This document shows positions 15,433-24,761 of a stretch of 64,000 nucleotides of DNA, piece by piece (position 1 is the first letter of the stretch; every line of letters starts with the position of its first letter). Source of the DNA: JARKQH01 sp964631605 (GTDB lineage: Bacteria; Verrucomicrobiota; Verrucomicrobiia; Limisphaerales; UBA8199); NCBI GenBank assembly GCA_964631605.1, contig CAZVYG010000017.1, positions 12,377 to 76,376 of the forward strand, in the 5' to 3' direction. The notes under the pieces were generated by a model that worked only from the letters and a program-made list of their open reading frames with translations, did no database searches and was not told the DNA's origin. Made by a program: the position numbers and the translations under genes.

Positions 15433-16503
15433 TCAACGCGAAAGCAGATTCTGGACAATGTGGCCGGGCACGGCCAGGGCGGTGCCGTGGCGGGCGCCTC
15501 GAGGCATTGAGATGAGGGAGGAAATGTCTTCCCAAGTCTCGAGATCACGGGAACGGAGGGCTTCGTAACGGCGGTCCCGATAGGCGTCGAAATAAACGAG
15601 GTGGAACTCCCCGACCTTGAGGGCGGTGGGACCTTCAACCCAACTGCGGGTGAAGGGCGGTTTAAGCGGTTCGAAAGGGCCCTCGGGGGAATTGGCGCTG
15701 GCGATGCGCAGGTGTTTGCGGGGCGGCTTGACGGTTTCGTCCTTGATAATGAGATGGAAACGGTCGCCGACGGGTAGCAAAGTGGCATCAATGACGCTGA
15801 AGCCGGGATCGTAAAACAAACGGGTGGGGGCGAAGGTTTTGAAGTCGGTGGTCGTCGTGCAATACATTCGATGATTGTAGTTGTTTTCCGACTGGCCCGC
15901 CGTTTCGAGAAACCGGTTGGTGACGGTGCTGGCCCAAAAGATGAGGTAACGCTGCTTCCCGGAATCCCAGAAAATCTCAGGCGCCCAGCAGTTCAACACA
16001 GCCGGCTCGTGGGCCATGACGGGGACGGCCTGCTGGGGGGACCAGCTCAACAGGTCGGCCGAGGAGGCGTAACCGATGGTTTTTCCGTTCCAGGCCGTGG
16101 TCCAGACCATGTGGAATTTAACGTCGGGACCCAGCAAAAGGCACGGATCGCGCATCAGCTTCGACTCGCCGACCTCAGGCTTCAGAAAGCTCCGGTCCCC
16201 GTTCAAAGCTTCCCAGCGGTAACCGTCCGGGCTCCAGGCGAGGTGAAGACCGTCCTCACCGTTGCCGACGAAGTACGAGAACAGATAGGCGGTGGCGGGG
16301 ACCTTTGAGACGGGGACGGGCGGCGTGGTGGACGGGGACAAAGCTCCGGACGCAGGAGCGTTTTTCGGCTCTCGGGGCGGCGTCTGGGCCAAGACCCTTT
16401 CGGGCCGCGCCTCAAGGAGCGCGGGTTGAGCCGGGGCCTGGAAAGTGCCCAACAAAGCTGACAGCATCGCGGTAACGGCGAAAGAACCGGATTGAATTCT
16501 CAT
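15433..16503 (-). CDS. Secreted GH43-like glycoside hydrolase (five-bladed propeller)
   Basis: A 356-residue protein from MRIQSGSFAVTAMLSALLGT, a plausible signal peptide, followed by an Ala/Pro-rich spacer to about residue 70. Its three GH43 carboxylates can be matched to motifs: base Asp in SKLMRDPCLL, pKa-modulating Asp in FSVIDATLL, and acid Glu in SWVEGPTAL. Strand motifs such as WAPEIFW also fit. GH43 enzymes cleave arabinan, xylan or galactan side chains; the substrate cannot be told. It is divergently placed from the FAD oxidoreductase, leaving about 106 bp for two promoters. Confidence 0.85.
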   Translation of the reverse strand: MRIQSGSFAVTAMLSALLGTFQAPAQPALLEARPERVLAQTPPREPKNAPASGALSPSTTPPVPVSKVPATAYLFSYFVGNGEDGLHLAWSPDGYRWEALNGDRSFLKPEVGESKLMRDPCLLLGPDVKFHMVWTTAWNGKTIGYASSADLLSWSPQQAVPVMAHEPAVLNCWAPEIFWDSGKQRYLIFWASTVTNRFLETAGQSENNYNHRMYCTTTTDFKTFAPTRLFYDPGFSVIDATLLPVGDRFHLIIKDETVKPPRKHLRIASANSPEGPFEPLKPPFTRSWVEGPTALKVGEFHLVYFDAYRDRRYEALRSRDLETWEDISSLISMPRGARHGTALAVPGHIVQNLLSR

Positions 16504-16609
16504 ATACAGTGGGAAAAAATACTGGCCCGACAGAAGGGTGTCACGACGGAAGGCGGCAACGGAATAATCTTCCTTTATTCGCGGCCGACGTTCCGTGTAT
16601 GAGTAACTT

Positions 16610-19600
16610 ATGCGGACGATACTTTGGCTGAGTGCATTCGGCGTCGGGCCATCAGTTGCTTTTCCCAGCCTTTCAATGCTGGCTGCAAGCGTAATTCTTC
16701 TGGCCGGCCAATTGGGCGCGAAGGAAGTGCTGGAACCCGCCAGTTCGCTGCCCGTGCTGAAGAAGGTGGATGTGGTGGTGGTTGGGGGAGGTTCCGCGGG
16801 AGTGGCGGCAGCGGTGGAAGCGGCGCGAAGTGGCGCCAAGGTTTTTGTGGTCGCCCCGCGGCCCTATTTGGGGGAGGATATCTGCGGGCCGTATCGCCTC
16901 TGGCTGGAACGGGGGGAGGAGCCGGCCACCGACGTGGCGAGGGAAGTGTTTAAGCCGACAGCCGCATTTACCCCCGAGCTGATCGGTCGTGGACTGCGTT
17001 TCCGATACGCGGCGGACAAGCCTGCCTCGGCGCGGCACCCGGACAGCCAGGCCGAGCCCCGGCTTACCGACGGCAAATGGCAGAACGCCAGCTCACAAAG
17101 TGTTCAATTCGACGGGAACGTCACTTTGATTCTGGACTTTGGCAAACCCGCTGCACTTGGCGGAATCCACGTGCTGGCCTACCAGCGGAATGATGATTTT
17201 GAGGTCGCCGAGGTCGCGGTTTCGTCAAGCGAGAACCAACAGGACTGGAGCGCGTTGGCGATGATTAAGAACAGCCAACTCGGCGCGGGTGGATTCGAGG
17301 AAACCGCGCTGCGTCTATCGGCATTCTTCCAAACCAAGGCCCGGTTTCTGAAGCTTGCCATCCAAAAGGGGCCGAAAGCCGGCCGGGTTTTGCTGGGCGA
17401 AATTGTGGTGGAGGGTGTTCCCGAGACCCCGGTCGCAAAACCGCAAACGCCACGGAGACCCCTCGCGACGCCGATGCAGGTCAAGCGCGCGCTGGACGAA
17501 GCGCTGATCAAGGCAAAAATCCCATTCCTCTATGCCAGTCATGCCATCGAAGTGTTGCGCGACGCCGCGGGAAAGCCTGCGGGTGTGGTCATTGCGAACC
17601 GCTCCGGACGCCAGGCGGTGCTGGCCAAAGTCATTATTGACGTCACGGAGCGAGCCAACATTGCGAGACGGCTCGGGGCGCGATTTTCGCCCTCGCCGAG
17701 TGGTCCGCAGGTCTTCAACCGGGTGGTGGTTGGAGGGCCGACCCGGAGCGGGGAGCCGCTCTCGGTGCGGGCGCCCGAGCAGCCGATCACCATCATTGAC
17801 CGCCGAGGCAATGCCCACCCCGTGCTCGAGTACACCCTCCGGGTCCCAATGACGGACGATTCGTTCGCTTCGTTTGCCGCGGCGGAACAGATCGCCCGCG
17901 ACTGGACTTGGACGCGGGACGCAGTGGATGCTTCCGAAAGTTTGTTTCAAGTTCCGCCCGACTCTTTTCAAAGCCGCCAGAGCTACAGCGGTTCGTGGCC
18001 TGGAGCGGACCGGATTCCGTTTGGATGTTTTCAACCAGCCGGGATTGAGCGCCTGTTCGCCCTGGGCGGGTGCGCGGATGTATCCCGCGAGGCGGCGGCC
18101 GAACTTCTGCGGCCCGTCAATTTGATGGCCGTCGGCGCGCGGATTGGCCAAGCCGCGGCGGAGCTGGCGTCGCGGGAGCCCGCGCTGGAAGGGGTTCGTC
18201 TGCCGGGCCGCGCGGTCGGGAACGCTGTCGGGGGGGAAATCCGGCAGGCGCACGAGGGCGCCAACCTCCGGCAGGAGGGCGCGCGGACCATTGCAGCGGA
18301 AGCCCTTGGGGTTCCGGTCATCGGGGAGTACGACGTAGTTGTGGTGGGCGGGGGCACGGGCGGGGCCCCGGCGGCGATCGGGGCCGGCCGGCGGGGGGCG
18401 CGAACGTTGTTGGTCGAGTATCTGCACAGTCTTGGAGGGGTGGGCACGGCCGGGTTTATCGCGAAGTATTACCACGGAAACCGGGTTGGCTTTACGGGCG
18501 AGATTGACCGCAAGGTAATGGAGTTCGAGAAGGAAGACTCGCGAAGCGTGGGCTCGGGGTGGAATCCGGATCATAAGAGCGAGGTGTATCGCCGCGAGCT
18601 GCGGCAGGCGGGCGTGGATATCTGGTTCGGGGTGATGGGCGGCGGGGCGGTGGTGGAGAATGGGCGCGTCAAGGGCGTCGTGGTCCTCACGCCGCATGGA
18701 CGGGGTGTGGTCCTGGCCGGGATGGTCATTGACGCCACTGGCAATGCCGACATTGCGGCGGCCGCCGGGGCCCCGTGCCGCTATACGGATGAGACCGACG
18801 TTGCGGTTCAAGGCGCGGGGCTTCCGCCCCGTGATTTGGGACAGAAATACCTCAACACGGATTTCACCTTTGTGGATGACACGGATGTTTTTGACCTCTG
18901 GCGGGTGCTGGTGGTGGGGCGGCAGAAATATCCCGCGGCTTACGACCTGGGCCAACTGGTGGACACCCGCGAGCGGCGGCAGATTGTGGGAGACTTCTTT
19001 TTCACGCCCATGGACATGATGCTGCGGCGGACGTTTCCTGACACGGTCGTGGTTGCGCGGAGCAATTTCGACACGCATGGGTACACCGTTCATCCTTTGT
19101 TCATGCTCCGGCCGCCGGACCGGGAGGATTTGGACGTGCGCGTGCCCTATCGCTGCCTGCTGCCGCAGGGGTTGGATCGAATCCTGGTTACGGGGCTGGG
19201 GGTCAGCGCGCATCGGGACGCCATTCCCTGCATCCGCATGCAGCCCGACATCCAGAACCAGGGCTACGCGGCAGGAGTGGCTGCGGCGGAAATCGTTCGC
19301 CAGAACATCTCCAGCCGCGCCCTGGATATCAAGGCCCTGCAGAAGCACCTGATCGAAATCGGCAATCTGCCGCCGTCGGTTCTCGAAGAGACGGACAACT
19401 TTCCACTGCCAAAGGAGCGAATCCTTGCGGCGGTGCAGGCGGTCGCCAAGGATTATGAACAGTTGGAGGTGGTGCTTGCGCAATTTGACGCGGCCCAACC
19501 GCTGTTGCGCGAGGCGTACGCGAAGGCTGGGTCCGGCCCGGCGCGGCTGATCTACGCGCACATTTTGGGCATGATGGGGGACGCGACCGGAGTTGACGCG

Positions 19601-20131
19601 CTGGTTCAGGCGGTTTCCTCGGCCGAGTGGGACAAAGGCTGGCGCTACACGGGCATGGGCCAGTTTGGGGCCTGCATGAGTCCCCTCGACAGCCAGATCA
19701 TCGCCCTGGGACGAACCCGCTCGCCCGCCGCAGTGCCGGTGATCCGGGAAAAGGCCGAACAACTGGATGCCCATGCGGAGTTTTCTCACATTCGAGCCGT
19801 GGCAATGGCGTTGGAAACGCTTGGGGACAGCTCCGCAGCCAAGGCGCTGGCCGACCTCCTGGAAAAACCGGGGATGAGCGGTCATGCGGTGACGGACATC
19901 GAGTCCGCGTTGAGGGACATTCCAACAAGCGGAACTGACACCTCAACCCGGAACCGCGCCTTGAGCGAACTTTACCTGGCGCGCGCCCTGTATCGCTGCG
20001 GAGATTACCAGGGGCTTGGCGAAAAGATTCTCCGGCAGTACGCCAACGATCTGCACGGCCACTACGCGCGCCACGCCCGTGCCGTGCTCAAACAAGGGCC
20101 AAAGCCCGCCCGCGAGCAGCCGGTGATTTAA
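16610..20131 (+). CDS. Tandem FAD-dependent oxidoreductase with inserted galactose-binding-like domain
   Basis: A 1173-residue exported protein: signal peptide (VGPSVAFPSLSMLAASVILL), a first FAD-binding Rossmann motif VVVVGGGSAGVAAAVEAARS near residue 52, then about residues 130-275 a discoidin-like beta domain (LTDGKWQN, VTLILDFGKPAALGGIHVL). The rest of the first flavin domain follows (FAVGAR... style helices), and near residue 577 a second, complete FAD motif VVVVGGGTGGAPAAIGAGRR opens a second oxidoreductase domain. The C-terminal 220 residues are HEAT/TPR-like helices. FAD-dependent oxidoreductases of this type are common in Planctomycetota and Verrucomicrobiota polysaccharide loci. The tandem duplication is unusual. 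Confidence 0.82.
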   Translation: MRTILWLSAFGVGPSVAFPSLSMLAASVILLAGQLGAKEVLEPASSLPVLKKVDVVVVGGGSAGVAAAVEAARSGAKVFVVAPRPYLGEDICGPYRLWLERGEEPATDVAREVFKPTAAFTPELIGRGLRFRYAADKPASARHPDSQAEPRLTDGKWQNASSQSVQFDGNVTLILDFGKPAALGGIHVLAYQRNDDFEVAEVAVSSSENQQDWSALAMIKNSQLGAGGFEETALRLSAFFQTKARFLKLAIQKGPKAGRVLLGEIVVEGVPETPVAKPQTPRRPLATPMQVKRALDEALIKAKIPFLYASHAIEVLRDAAGKPAGVVIANRSGRQAVLAKVIIDVTERANIARRLGARFSPSPSGPQVFNRVVVGGPTRSGEPLSVRAPEQPITIIDRRGNAHPVLEYTLRVPMTDDSFASFAAAEQIARDWTWTRDAVDASESLFQVPPDSFQSRQSYSGSWPGADRIPFGCFQPAGIERLFALGGCADVSREAAAELLRPVNLMAVGARIGQAAAELASREPALEGVRLPGRAVGNAVGGEIRQAHEGANLRQEGARTIAAEALGVPVIGEYDVVVVGGGTGGAPAAIGAGRRGARTLLVEYLHSLGGVGTAGFIAKYYHGNRVGFTGEIDRKVMEFEKEDSRSVGSGWNPDHKSEVYRRELRQAGVDIWFGVMGGGAVVENGRVKGVVVLTPHGRGVVLAGMVIDATGNADIAAAAGAPCRYTDETDVAVQGAGLPPRDLGQKYLNTDFTFVDDTDVFDLWRVLVVGRQKYPAAYDLGQLVDTRERRQIVGDFFFTPMDMMLRRTFPDTVVVARSNFDTHGYTVHPLFMLRPPDREDLDVRVPYRCLLPQGLDRILVTGLGVSAHRDAIPCIRMQPDIQNQGYAAGVAAAEIVRQNISSRALDIKALQKHLIEIGNLPPSVLEETDNFPLPKERILAAVQAVAKDYEQLEVVLAQFDAAQPLLREAYAKAGSGPARLIYAHILGMMGDATGVDALVQAVSSAEWDKGWRYTGMGQFGACMSPLDSQIIALGRTRSPAAVPVIREKAEQLDAHAEFSHIRAVAMALETLGDSSAAKALADLLEKPGMSGHAVTDIESALRDIPTSGTDTSTRNRALSELYLARALYRCGDYQGLGEKILRQYANDLHGHYARHARAVLKQGPKPAREQPVI

Positions 20132-20256
20132 TTGAAATGGAGATGATGGCGCGGCAGAGGCCGGGCGCGGGACTCTTTGGCGAAGGCCGCGCCGGGTTTG
20201 CTGCGCCCAAAGGCTGGATCATCCAGTCGGAATCTGCAATACTACTGGCCTAAAAT

Positions 20257-21771
20257 ATGAAGTGTTTTCTGGTCCCCCACCTGGTTGTCCTGTCCGGTTT
20301 GGTGTTCGGCCCGTTCGCGCCGGCGCAAGCCGGGGCGCCGGTCGCGCGACCGAACGTGTTGTTGATTTGCGTGGATGATCTCAAACCCGTGCTGGGCTGC
20401 TACGGCGACCCGCTCGCGAAAACGCCCAACCTGGACCGTCTGGCGGCGCGGGGGATGCGTTTTGACCTCGCCTACTGCAACCAGGCGGTTTGCGCGCCGT
20501 CGCGCAACAATCTGATGGTGGGCAGCCGCTCAACGACGTTGGGGGTTTACTCGCTGGGCACGCATTTCCGCAAAGCCGCGCCGGATGCCGTGACCCTCCT
20601 CCAATACTTCATGCGGCACGGATACCGCACCGAGGGCATCGGGAAGATTTTTCATATCGGCCACGGAAATCACGACGACCCGGCCTCGTGGTCTGTGCCC
20701 TTCCAACCGGACAAGGTGGTCGAGTATGCCCTGCCAGCGAATTCCGCCAATGGGCAACTTACCCGCGAAGAAGCTTATTTTACCAATCAGAAACTCGGAC
20801 AGAATCGCGAACTGCCGCGGGGGGCCGCCTGGGAAATCGCCGACCTGCCGGACAACACCTATGCGGACGGCCGGATTGCGGATGAAGGCATCCGCCGCCT
20901 CCGCGCGGCGGCTGAGCGCCCCGATCAGCCGCTGTTCCTCGCCCTCGGTTTTGTCAAGCCACACCTTCCCTTTTGCGCGCCCAAAAAGTACTGGGAGCTG
21001 CACGACCGCAAGGCCTTCAAGCTTGCCGGGCAAACCCAACCACCCGTGGGCGCGCCTCGTTATGCCGGCAAGACTCTGGGAGAATTGAACCAATACACCC
21101 CTGTGCCAGAGCAGCCGCCCCTCTCGGAGGACCTGCAACGCACCCTCATCCACGGCTACTACGCCGCCACGTCTTTCATGGACGCCCAAGTGGGCCGGGT
21201 GCTTGACGAGTTGGACCGCCTTGGATTGTCCAAGCGCACGATCATTGTGCTCTGGGGCGACAATGGCTGGCACTTCGGCGACCACGGCGCCTGGACGAAG
21301 CATACCAACTACGAACACGCCAATCGCATCCCGTTGATGATCGTGGCTCCCGGGATCACCCAGCCGGGATCCTCGACCCGGCAACTGACCGAGACCGTGG
21401 ACTTGTATCCGACTTTGGTGGAACTGGCGGGGCTGCCCGCGCCCCAAGTTCCCCAGAAACTGGATGGCCTGAGCCTGGTGCCCGTGCTCAGGAATCCAGA
21501 TGCCCGGGTGCGCGACCACGCGTATCACGCCTTCCCACGACAGCGGGCCGGCCAGCCGATCATTGGCCGGGCCATTCGCACCGAACGCTATCGCCTCGTG
21601 GAATGGAAGAAGCCCGGGGCGTCCCGCGACACAGCCGATATTGAACTTTACGATTACCAGTCCGAGCCGCTGGAATCCACCAACCTGGCCCCGCGTCTGC
21701 CGGCGGTGGTTGAACAGTTGAGCCAGATTCTGGCGCGTCATCCGGAAGCCAGGGAAGGCATCGAAAACTAA
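20257..21771 (+). CDS. Sulfatase, iduronate-2-sulfatase-like
   Basis: A 504-residue type I sulfatase with a signal peptide (HLVVLSGLVFGPFAPAQAGA). Metal-binding Asp pair is in LLICVDDLKPVLGCYGDP, and the formylglycine signature is VCAPSRNNLMVG with C79 as the residue converted to formylglycine. Downstream DNGWHFGDHGAWTKHT and the LFLALGFVKPHLPF strands are typical of iduronate-2-sulfatase-type enzymes (S1_7-like). It hydrolyses sulfate esters outside the cytosol. Its stop overlaps the next start (TAATG), and it opens the sulfatase operon. Confidence 0.92.
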   Translation: MKCFLVPHLVVLSGLVFGPFAPAQAGAPVARPNVLLICVDDLKPVLGCYGDPLAKTPNLDRLAARGMRFDLAYCNQAVCAPSRNNLMVGSRSTTLGVYSLGTHFRKAAPDAVTLLQYFMRHGYRTEGIGKIFHIGHGNHDDPASWSVPFQPDKVVEYALPANSANGQLTREEAYFTNQKLGQNRELPRGAAWEIADLPDNTYADGRIADEGIRRLRAAAERPDQPLFLALGFVKPHLPFCAPKKYWELHDRKAFKLAGQTQPPVGAPRYAGKTLGELNQYTPVPEQPPLSEDLQRTLIHGYYAATSFMDAQVGRVLDELDRLGLSKRTIIVLWGDNGWHFGDHGAWTKHTNYEHANRIPLMIVAPGITQPGSSTRQLTETVDLYPTLVELAGLPAPQVPQKLDGLSLVPVLRNPDARVRDHAYHAFPRQRAGQPIIGRAIRTERYRLVEWKKPGASRDTADIELYDYQSEPLESTNLAPRLPAVVEQLSQILARHPEAREGIEN

Positions 21772-24761
21772 TGATCATCAAGAATCAGTGGAGGAGCCGG
21801 TCATTCCGCGCCCTTGCGGGTCTGTATGCTGCCGTTTTTCTGGGGTTGTGTCCGGGTGGATTGCCTTCGATGGCGGAACCTGCGCGCCCGAATTTTATTT
21901 TCGTTTTGATAGACGACATGGGTTACGGGGACCTTTCCTGTTACGGCGGCCAGGGGGTGAAGACGACGCACATTGACCGGCTCAGCCAGGAGGGTATCCG
22001 TTTCACCCAGTTTTATGTTGCCGCGCCAATTTGCTCGCCGTCGCGGACCGCCTTCACCACCGGCCAGCACCCGGCGCGCTGGCGCATTACGTCCTACCTG
22101 GCCGCCCGACGGGAGAATGAGCGCCGCGGCATGGCCCAATGGCTGGACCCGAAAGCTCCCACCCTGGCGCGAATTCTGCGCGAAGCCGGCTATATAACCG
22201 GGCACTTTGGGAAATGGCACATGGGAGGCCAGCGGGATGTCGGCGAGGCGCCGCTGATTACCGAGTATGGTTTTGACGAGTCGCTGACCCAGTTTGAAGG
22301 GTTGGGCGATCGGATTCTGCCGTTGTGTGACGCCTTCGACGGGTCGCCTCCGACCCGGCACGCCCTGGGCAGTGACAATCTCGGGCGAGGAGAGATCACT
22401 TGGATGGATCGTTCGAAAATCACCGGGGCATTTGTCGAGCGCGCGCTGAAATTCATCCGCCAGGCGGAGCGGGCCGGACGCCCCTTTTACGTGAATCTCT
22501 GGCCTGACGATGTGCATTCCCCCTTCTTTCCACCCAAGGAACTGCGCGGGGATGGAAGCAAACGGCAGCTCTACCTGGGGGTGGTGAAGGCGATGGACGA
22601 GCAATTTGCACCGTTGTTCGATTACATCCGCACAAGCCCGACCCTGCGAACCAACACGCTGATCATCGTGAGCAGCGACAATGGACCCGAGCCGGGGGCG
22701 GGGGTTGCCGGCCCGTTCCGCGGTCACAAAGGAACGCTGTATGAGGGTGGCGTCCGCGAGCCCTTTATCGTGTGGGGCCCAGGGATTGTTGACGCGGAGG
22801 CGGCTGGGACGACGAATGATCGCACAGTGATTTCCGCCCTGGACTTGCTGCCGTCGGTGGCGCGGCTGGCGGGAGCCAAGTTGCCCGAGGGTGTCGTGTT
22901 TGATGGGGAAGACCTGAGCCGCACCCTCATCGGCAAGGCGCAGGAAAAACGTTCCAAACCCTTGATGTGGAACCGGCCGCCGGACCGCCCGGGGCAGAAC
23001 GGCGAGCGCTGGCCGGACCTGGCGATTCGGGAGGGGGATTGGAAACTGTTGCAACAGGAGGACGGCTCGCAGGTGCAGCTTTACAACCTGACGCAGGACC
23101 CCGGCGAAAGCCGCAATCTCGCCGCCGACCAGCCGCAGGTGGCGCAACGCCTGAGCAATCAGTTGCAGGCTTGGCGCAAGACTCTGCCGCTCTCGGAGCT
23201 GGTCCCCGCGAGGCCAACCAACCGGGTCGCCCCACCGCGCTCCTTCGTCAATCCAATGGCCGAGGGAGCCGATCCTTGGATCGTCCGTCATCAGGGCACT
23301 TATGTTTCCTGCCAGTCGGATGGCAACCGGGCAGTTGCCCTTTATTTGTCGGAGCAACTGACGATGCCTGGAAAGAAGCGTATTATCTGGCGCGCTCCCA
23401 CTCAAGGCATGTGTTCGGCCGAAATCTGGGCGCCGGAACTTCATTTTCTCGACGGCCGCTGGCACGTTTACTTCGCGGGCTCTGACGGCCAAAACCGGAA
23501 TCACCGGATGTGGGTCCTGCAGTCGGAAGGGGCCGATCCGCTTGGACCTTACACCCTGCATGGGCCCCTTTACACTGGAGATCATCCCGGCACGGGCGCT
23601 GACAATCGGTGGGCCATAGACGGGACGATTCTGGAGACAGGCGGCCGACGTTATTTTGTCTGGTCCGGGTGGGAGGACGAACGGGATGAACAATGGCTTT
23701 ACATCGCGCCGATGAAAGATCCGCTCACCCTTGCGGGAAAACGCGTCAAACTCTGCGACAACGATGACTATCTCTGGGAGCGCGTGGACGAGAACGAACG
23801 CGGTCGGGGTTTGCACGAGGCGCCGCAGGTGCTGCAACGCGACGGGCGCGCGTTCATCGTCTATTCGTGCAGCGGTTCCTGGCAGCCCAGTTACAAGCTC
23901 GGTCTGCTGGAGTTGCGCGCCAACGGCGACCCCCTGAACCCCACAGACTGGAAGAAGCACCCCGAGCCCGTTTTTCAGTCCTCGCCGACGACTTACGGGG
24001 TTGGCCACAACTGTTTTGTGAAATCGCCCGACGGTCGGGAGGACTGGCTGGTTTATCATGCGAAACTCGATCGCGGCAACGGCTGGCGTCGCGCTCTGTT
24101 TGCCCAACCGTTTAGCTGGGGTTCGGATGGGCTTCCCCAGTTCGGCACTCCGGTCAGCGCCGGCGTTCCCCTGCCCTGGCCCTCGGGCCAGGTTGCCCCG
24201 CGCCCTGTTCGGGGCCGCTGGGTCTGCGCCTTCAATCAACAGACGGACCTTGATTCATTCCACTATTACGGCCATCACCAGTTCATGGCGTGGGCGGACG
24301 GCGAACTGCACTTGGGAACGAAGCCCACGCAGCCGGTCAACCCTTGCCGCTCCGGCGAAAAGGTTCTGGTGGCGGGCGGCGATTGGCGGGACTTTTCCGC
24401 GTCGGTGCGCGTGCGGGTGGTGGAAGGGACGCGGGATGCCGGCTTGCTCTTTCGCTGCACACTGCCGGCGGTCGGTTACGACGCCCAGCGGGGCTATTTC
24501 GCGGGCATCATACCCGGGACTGGCAAAGTCGTGCTGGGCAGCATGGACGGCGTGACATGGCGTGAAATCGCGCTGGTTGACGCTGAGGTCAAAGCGGGCC
24601 GCGACCATCTCTTGAGCGTGAGCGCCCGCGGCGATGCAATCACGGTGCGTCTTGACGGGAAAGAGGTTTTGCGCCGGTCCGATCTGGAACACCACGCCGG
24701 CAGCATTGGCCTGCGCGTCGTGGAGACACACGCCACTTTTGACGATCTCGAGATCCAATGA
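21771..24761 (+). CDS. Sulfatase-GH43-lectin-like fusion
   Basis: A 996-residue three-part enzyme. Residues 35-490 form a complete type I sulfatase: DD in FVLIDDMGYGDLSCYGG, and CSPSR with C88 as the formylglycine site. From about residue 490 a GH43 five-bladed propeller follows with all three carboxylates placed: D501 (GADPWIV), D617 (AIDGTIL) and E683 (LHEAPQV), plus WAPELHF. The last 170 residues (FSASVRVRVVEGTRDAGLLF, SIGLRVVETHATFDDLEI) form a concanavalin-type sandwich. A signal peptide is present. It may desulfate and then cleave the same sugar. It overlaps both neighbours by 1 and 4 bp. Confidence 0.9.
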   Translation: MIIKNQWRSRSFRALAGLYAAVFLGLCPGGLPSMAEPARPNFIFVLIDDMGYGDLSCYGGQGVKTTHIDRLSQEGIRFTQFYVAAPICSPSRTAFTTGQHPARWRITSYLAARRENERRGMAQWLDPKAPTLARILREAGYITGHFGKWHMGGQRDVGEAPLITEYGFDESLTQFEGLGDRILPLCDAFDGSPPTRHALGSDNLGRGEITWMDRSKITGAFVERALKFIRQAERAGRPFYVNLWPDDVHSPFFPPKELRGDGSKRQLYLGVVKAMDEQFAPLFDYIRTSPTLRTNTLIIVSSDNGPEPGAGVAGPFRGHKGTLYEGGVREPFIVWGPGIVDAEAAGTTNDRTVISALDLLPSVARLAGAKLPEGVVFDGEDLSRTLIGKAQEKRSKPLMWNRPPDRPGQNGERWPDLAIREGDWKLLQQEDGSQVQLYNLTQDPGESRNLAADQPQVAQRLSNQLQAWRKTLPLSELVPARPTNRVAPPRSFVNPMAEGADPWIVRHQGTYVSCQSDGNRAVALYLSEQLTMPGKKRIIWRAPTQGMCSAEIWAPELHFLDGRWHVYFAGSDGQNRNHRMWVLQSEGADPLGPYTLHGPLYTGDHPGTGADNRWAIDGTILETGGRRYFVWSGWEDERDEQWLYIAPMKDPLTLAGKRVKLCDNDDYLWERVDENERGRGLHEAPQVLQRDGRAFIVYSCSGSWQPSYKLGLLELRANGDPLNPTDWKKHPEPVFQSSPTTYGVGHNCFVKSPDGREDWLVYHAKLDRGNGWRRALFAQPFSWGSDGLPQFGTPVSAGVPLPWPSGQVAPRPVRGRWVCAFNQQTDLDSFHYYGHHQFMAWADGELHLGTKPTQPVNPCRSGEKVLVAGGDWRDFSASVRVRVVEGTRDAGLLFRCTLPAVGYDAQRGYFAGIIPGTGKVVLGSMDGVTWREIALVDAEVKAGRDHLLSVSARGDAITVRLDGKEVLRRSDLEHHAGSIGLRVVETHATFDDLEIQ

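Noticed and set aside
17315..19885. 856-residue antisense frame inside the FAD oxidoreductase
   Set aside because: GC-rich shadow: no recognisable motifs, very His/Arg/Pro-rich, and the sense strand has clear FAD motifs.
21801..24239. 812-residue antisense frame inside the sulfatase-GH43 gene
   Set aside because: Shadow with Arg/Pro-rich composition and no domain; the sense frame has all catalytic residues.
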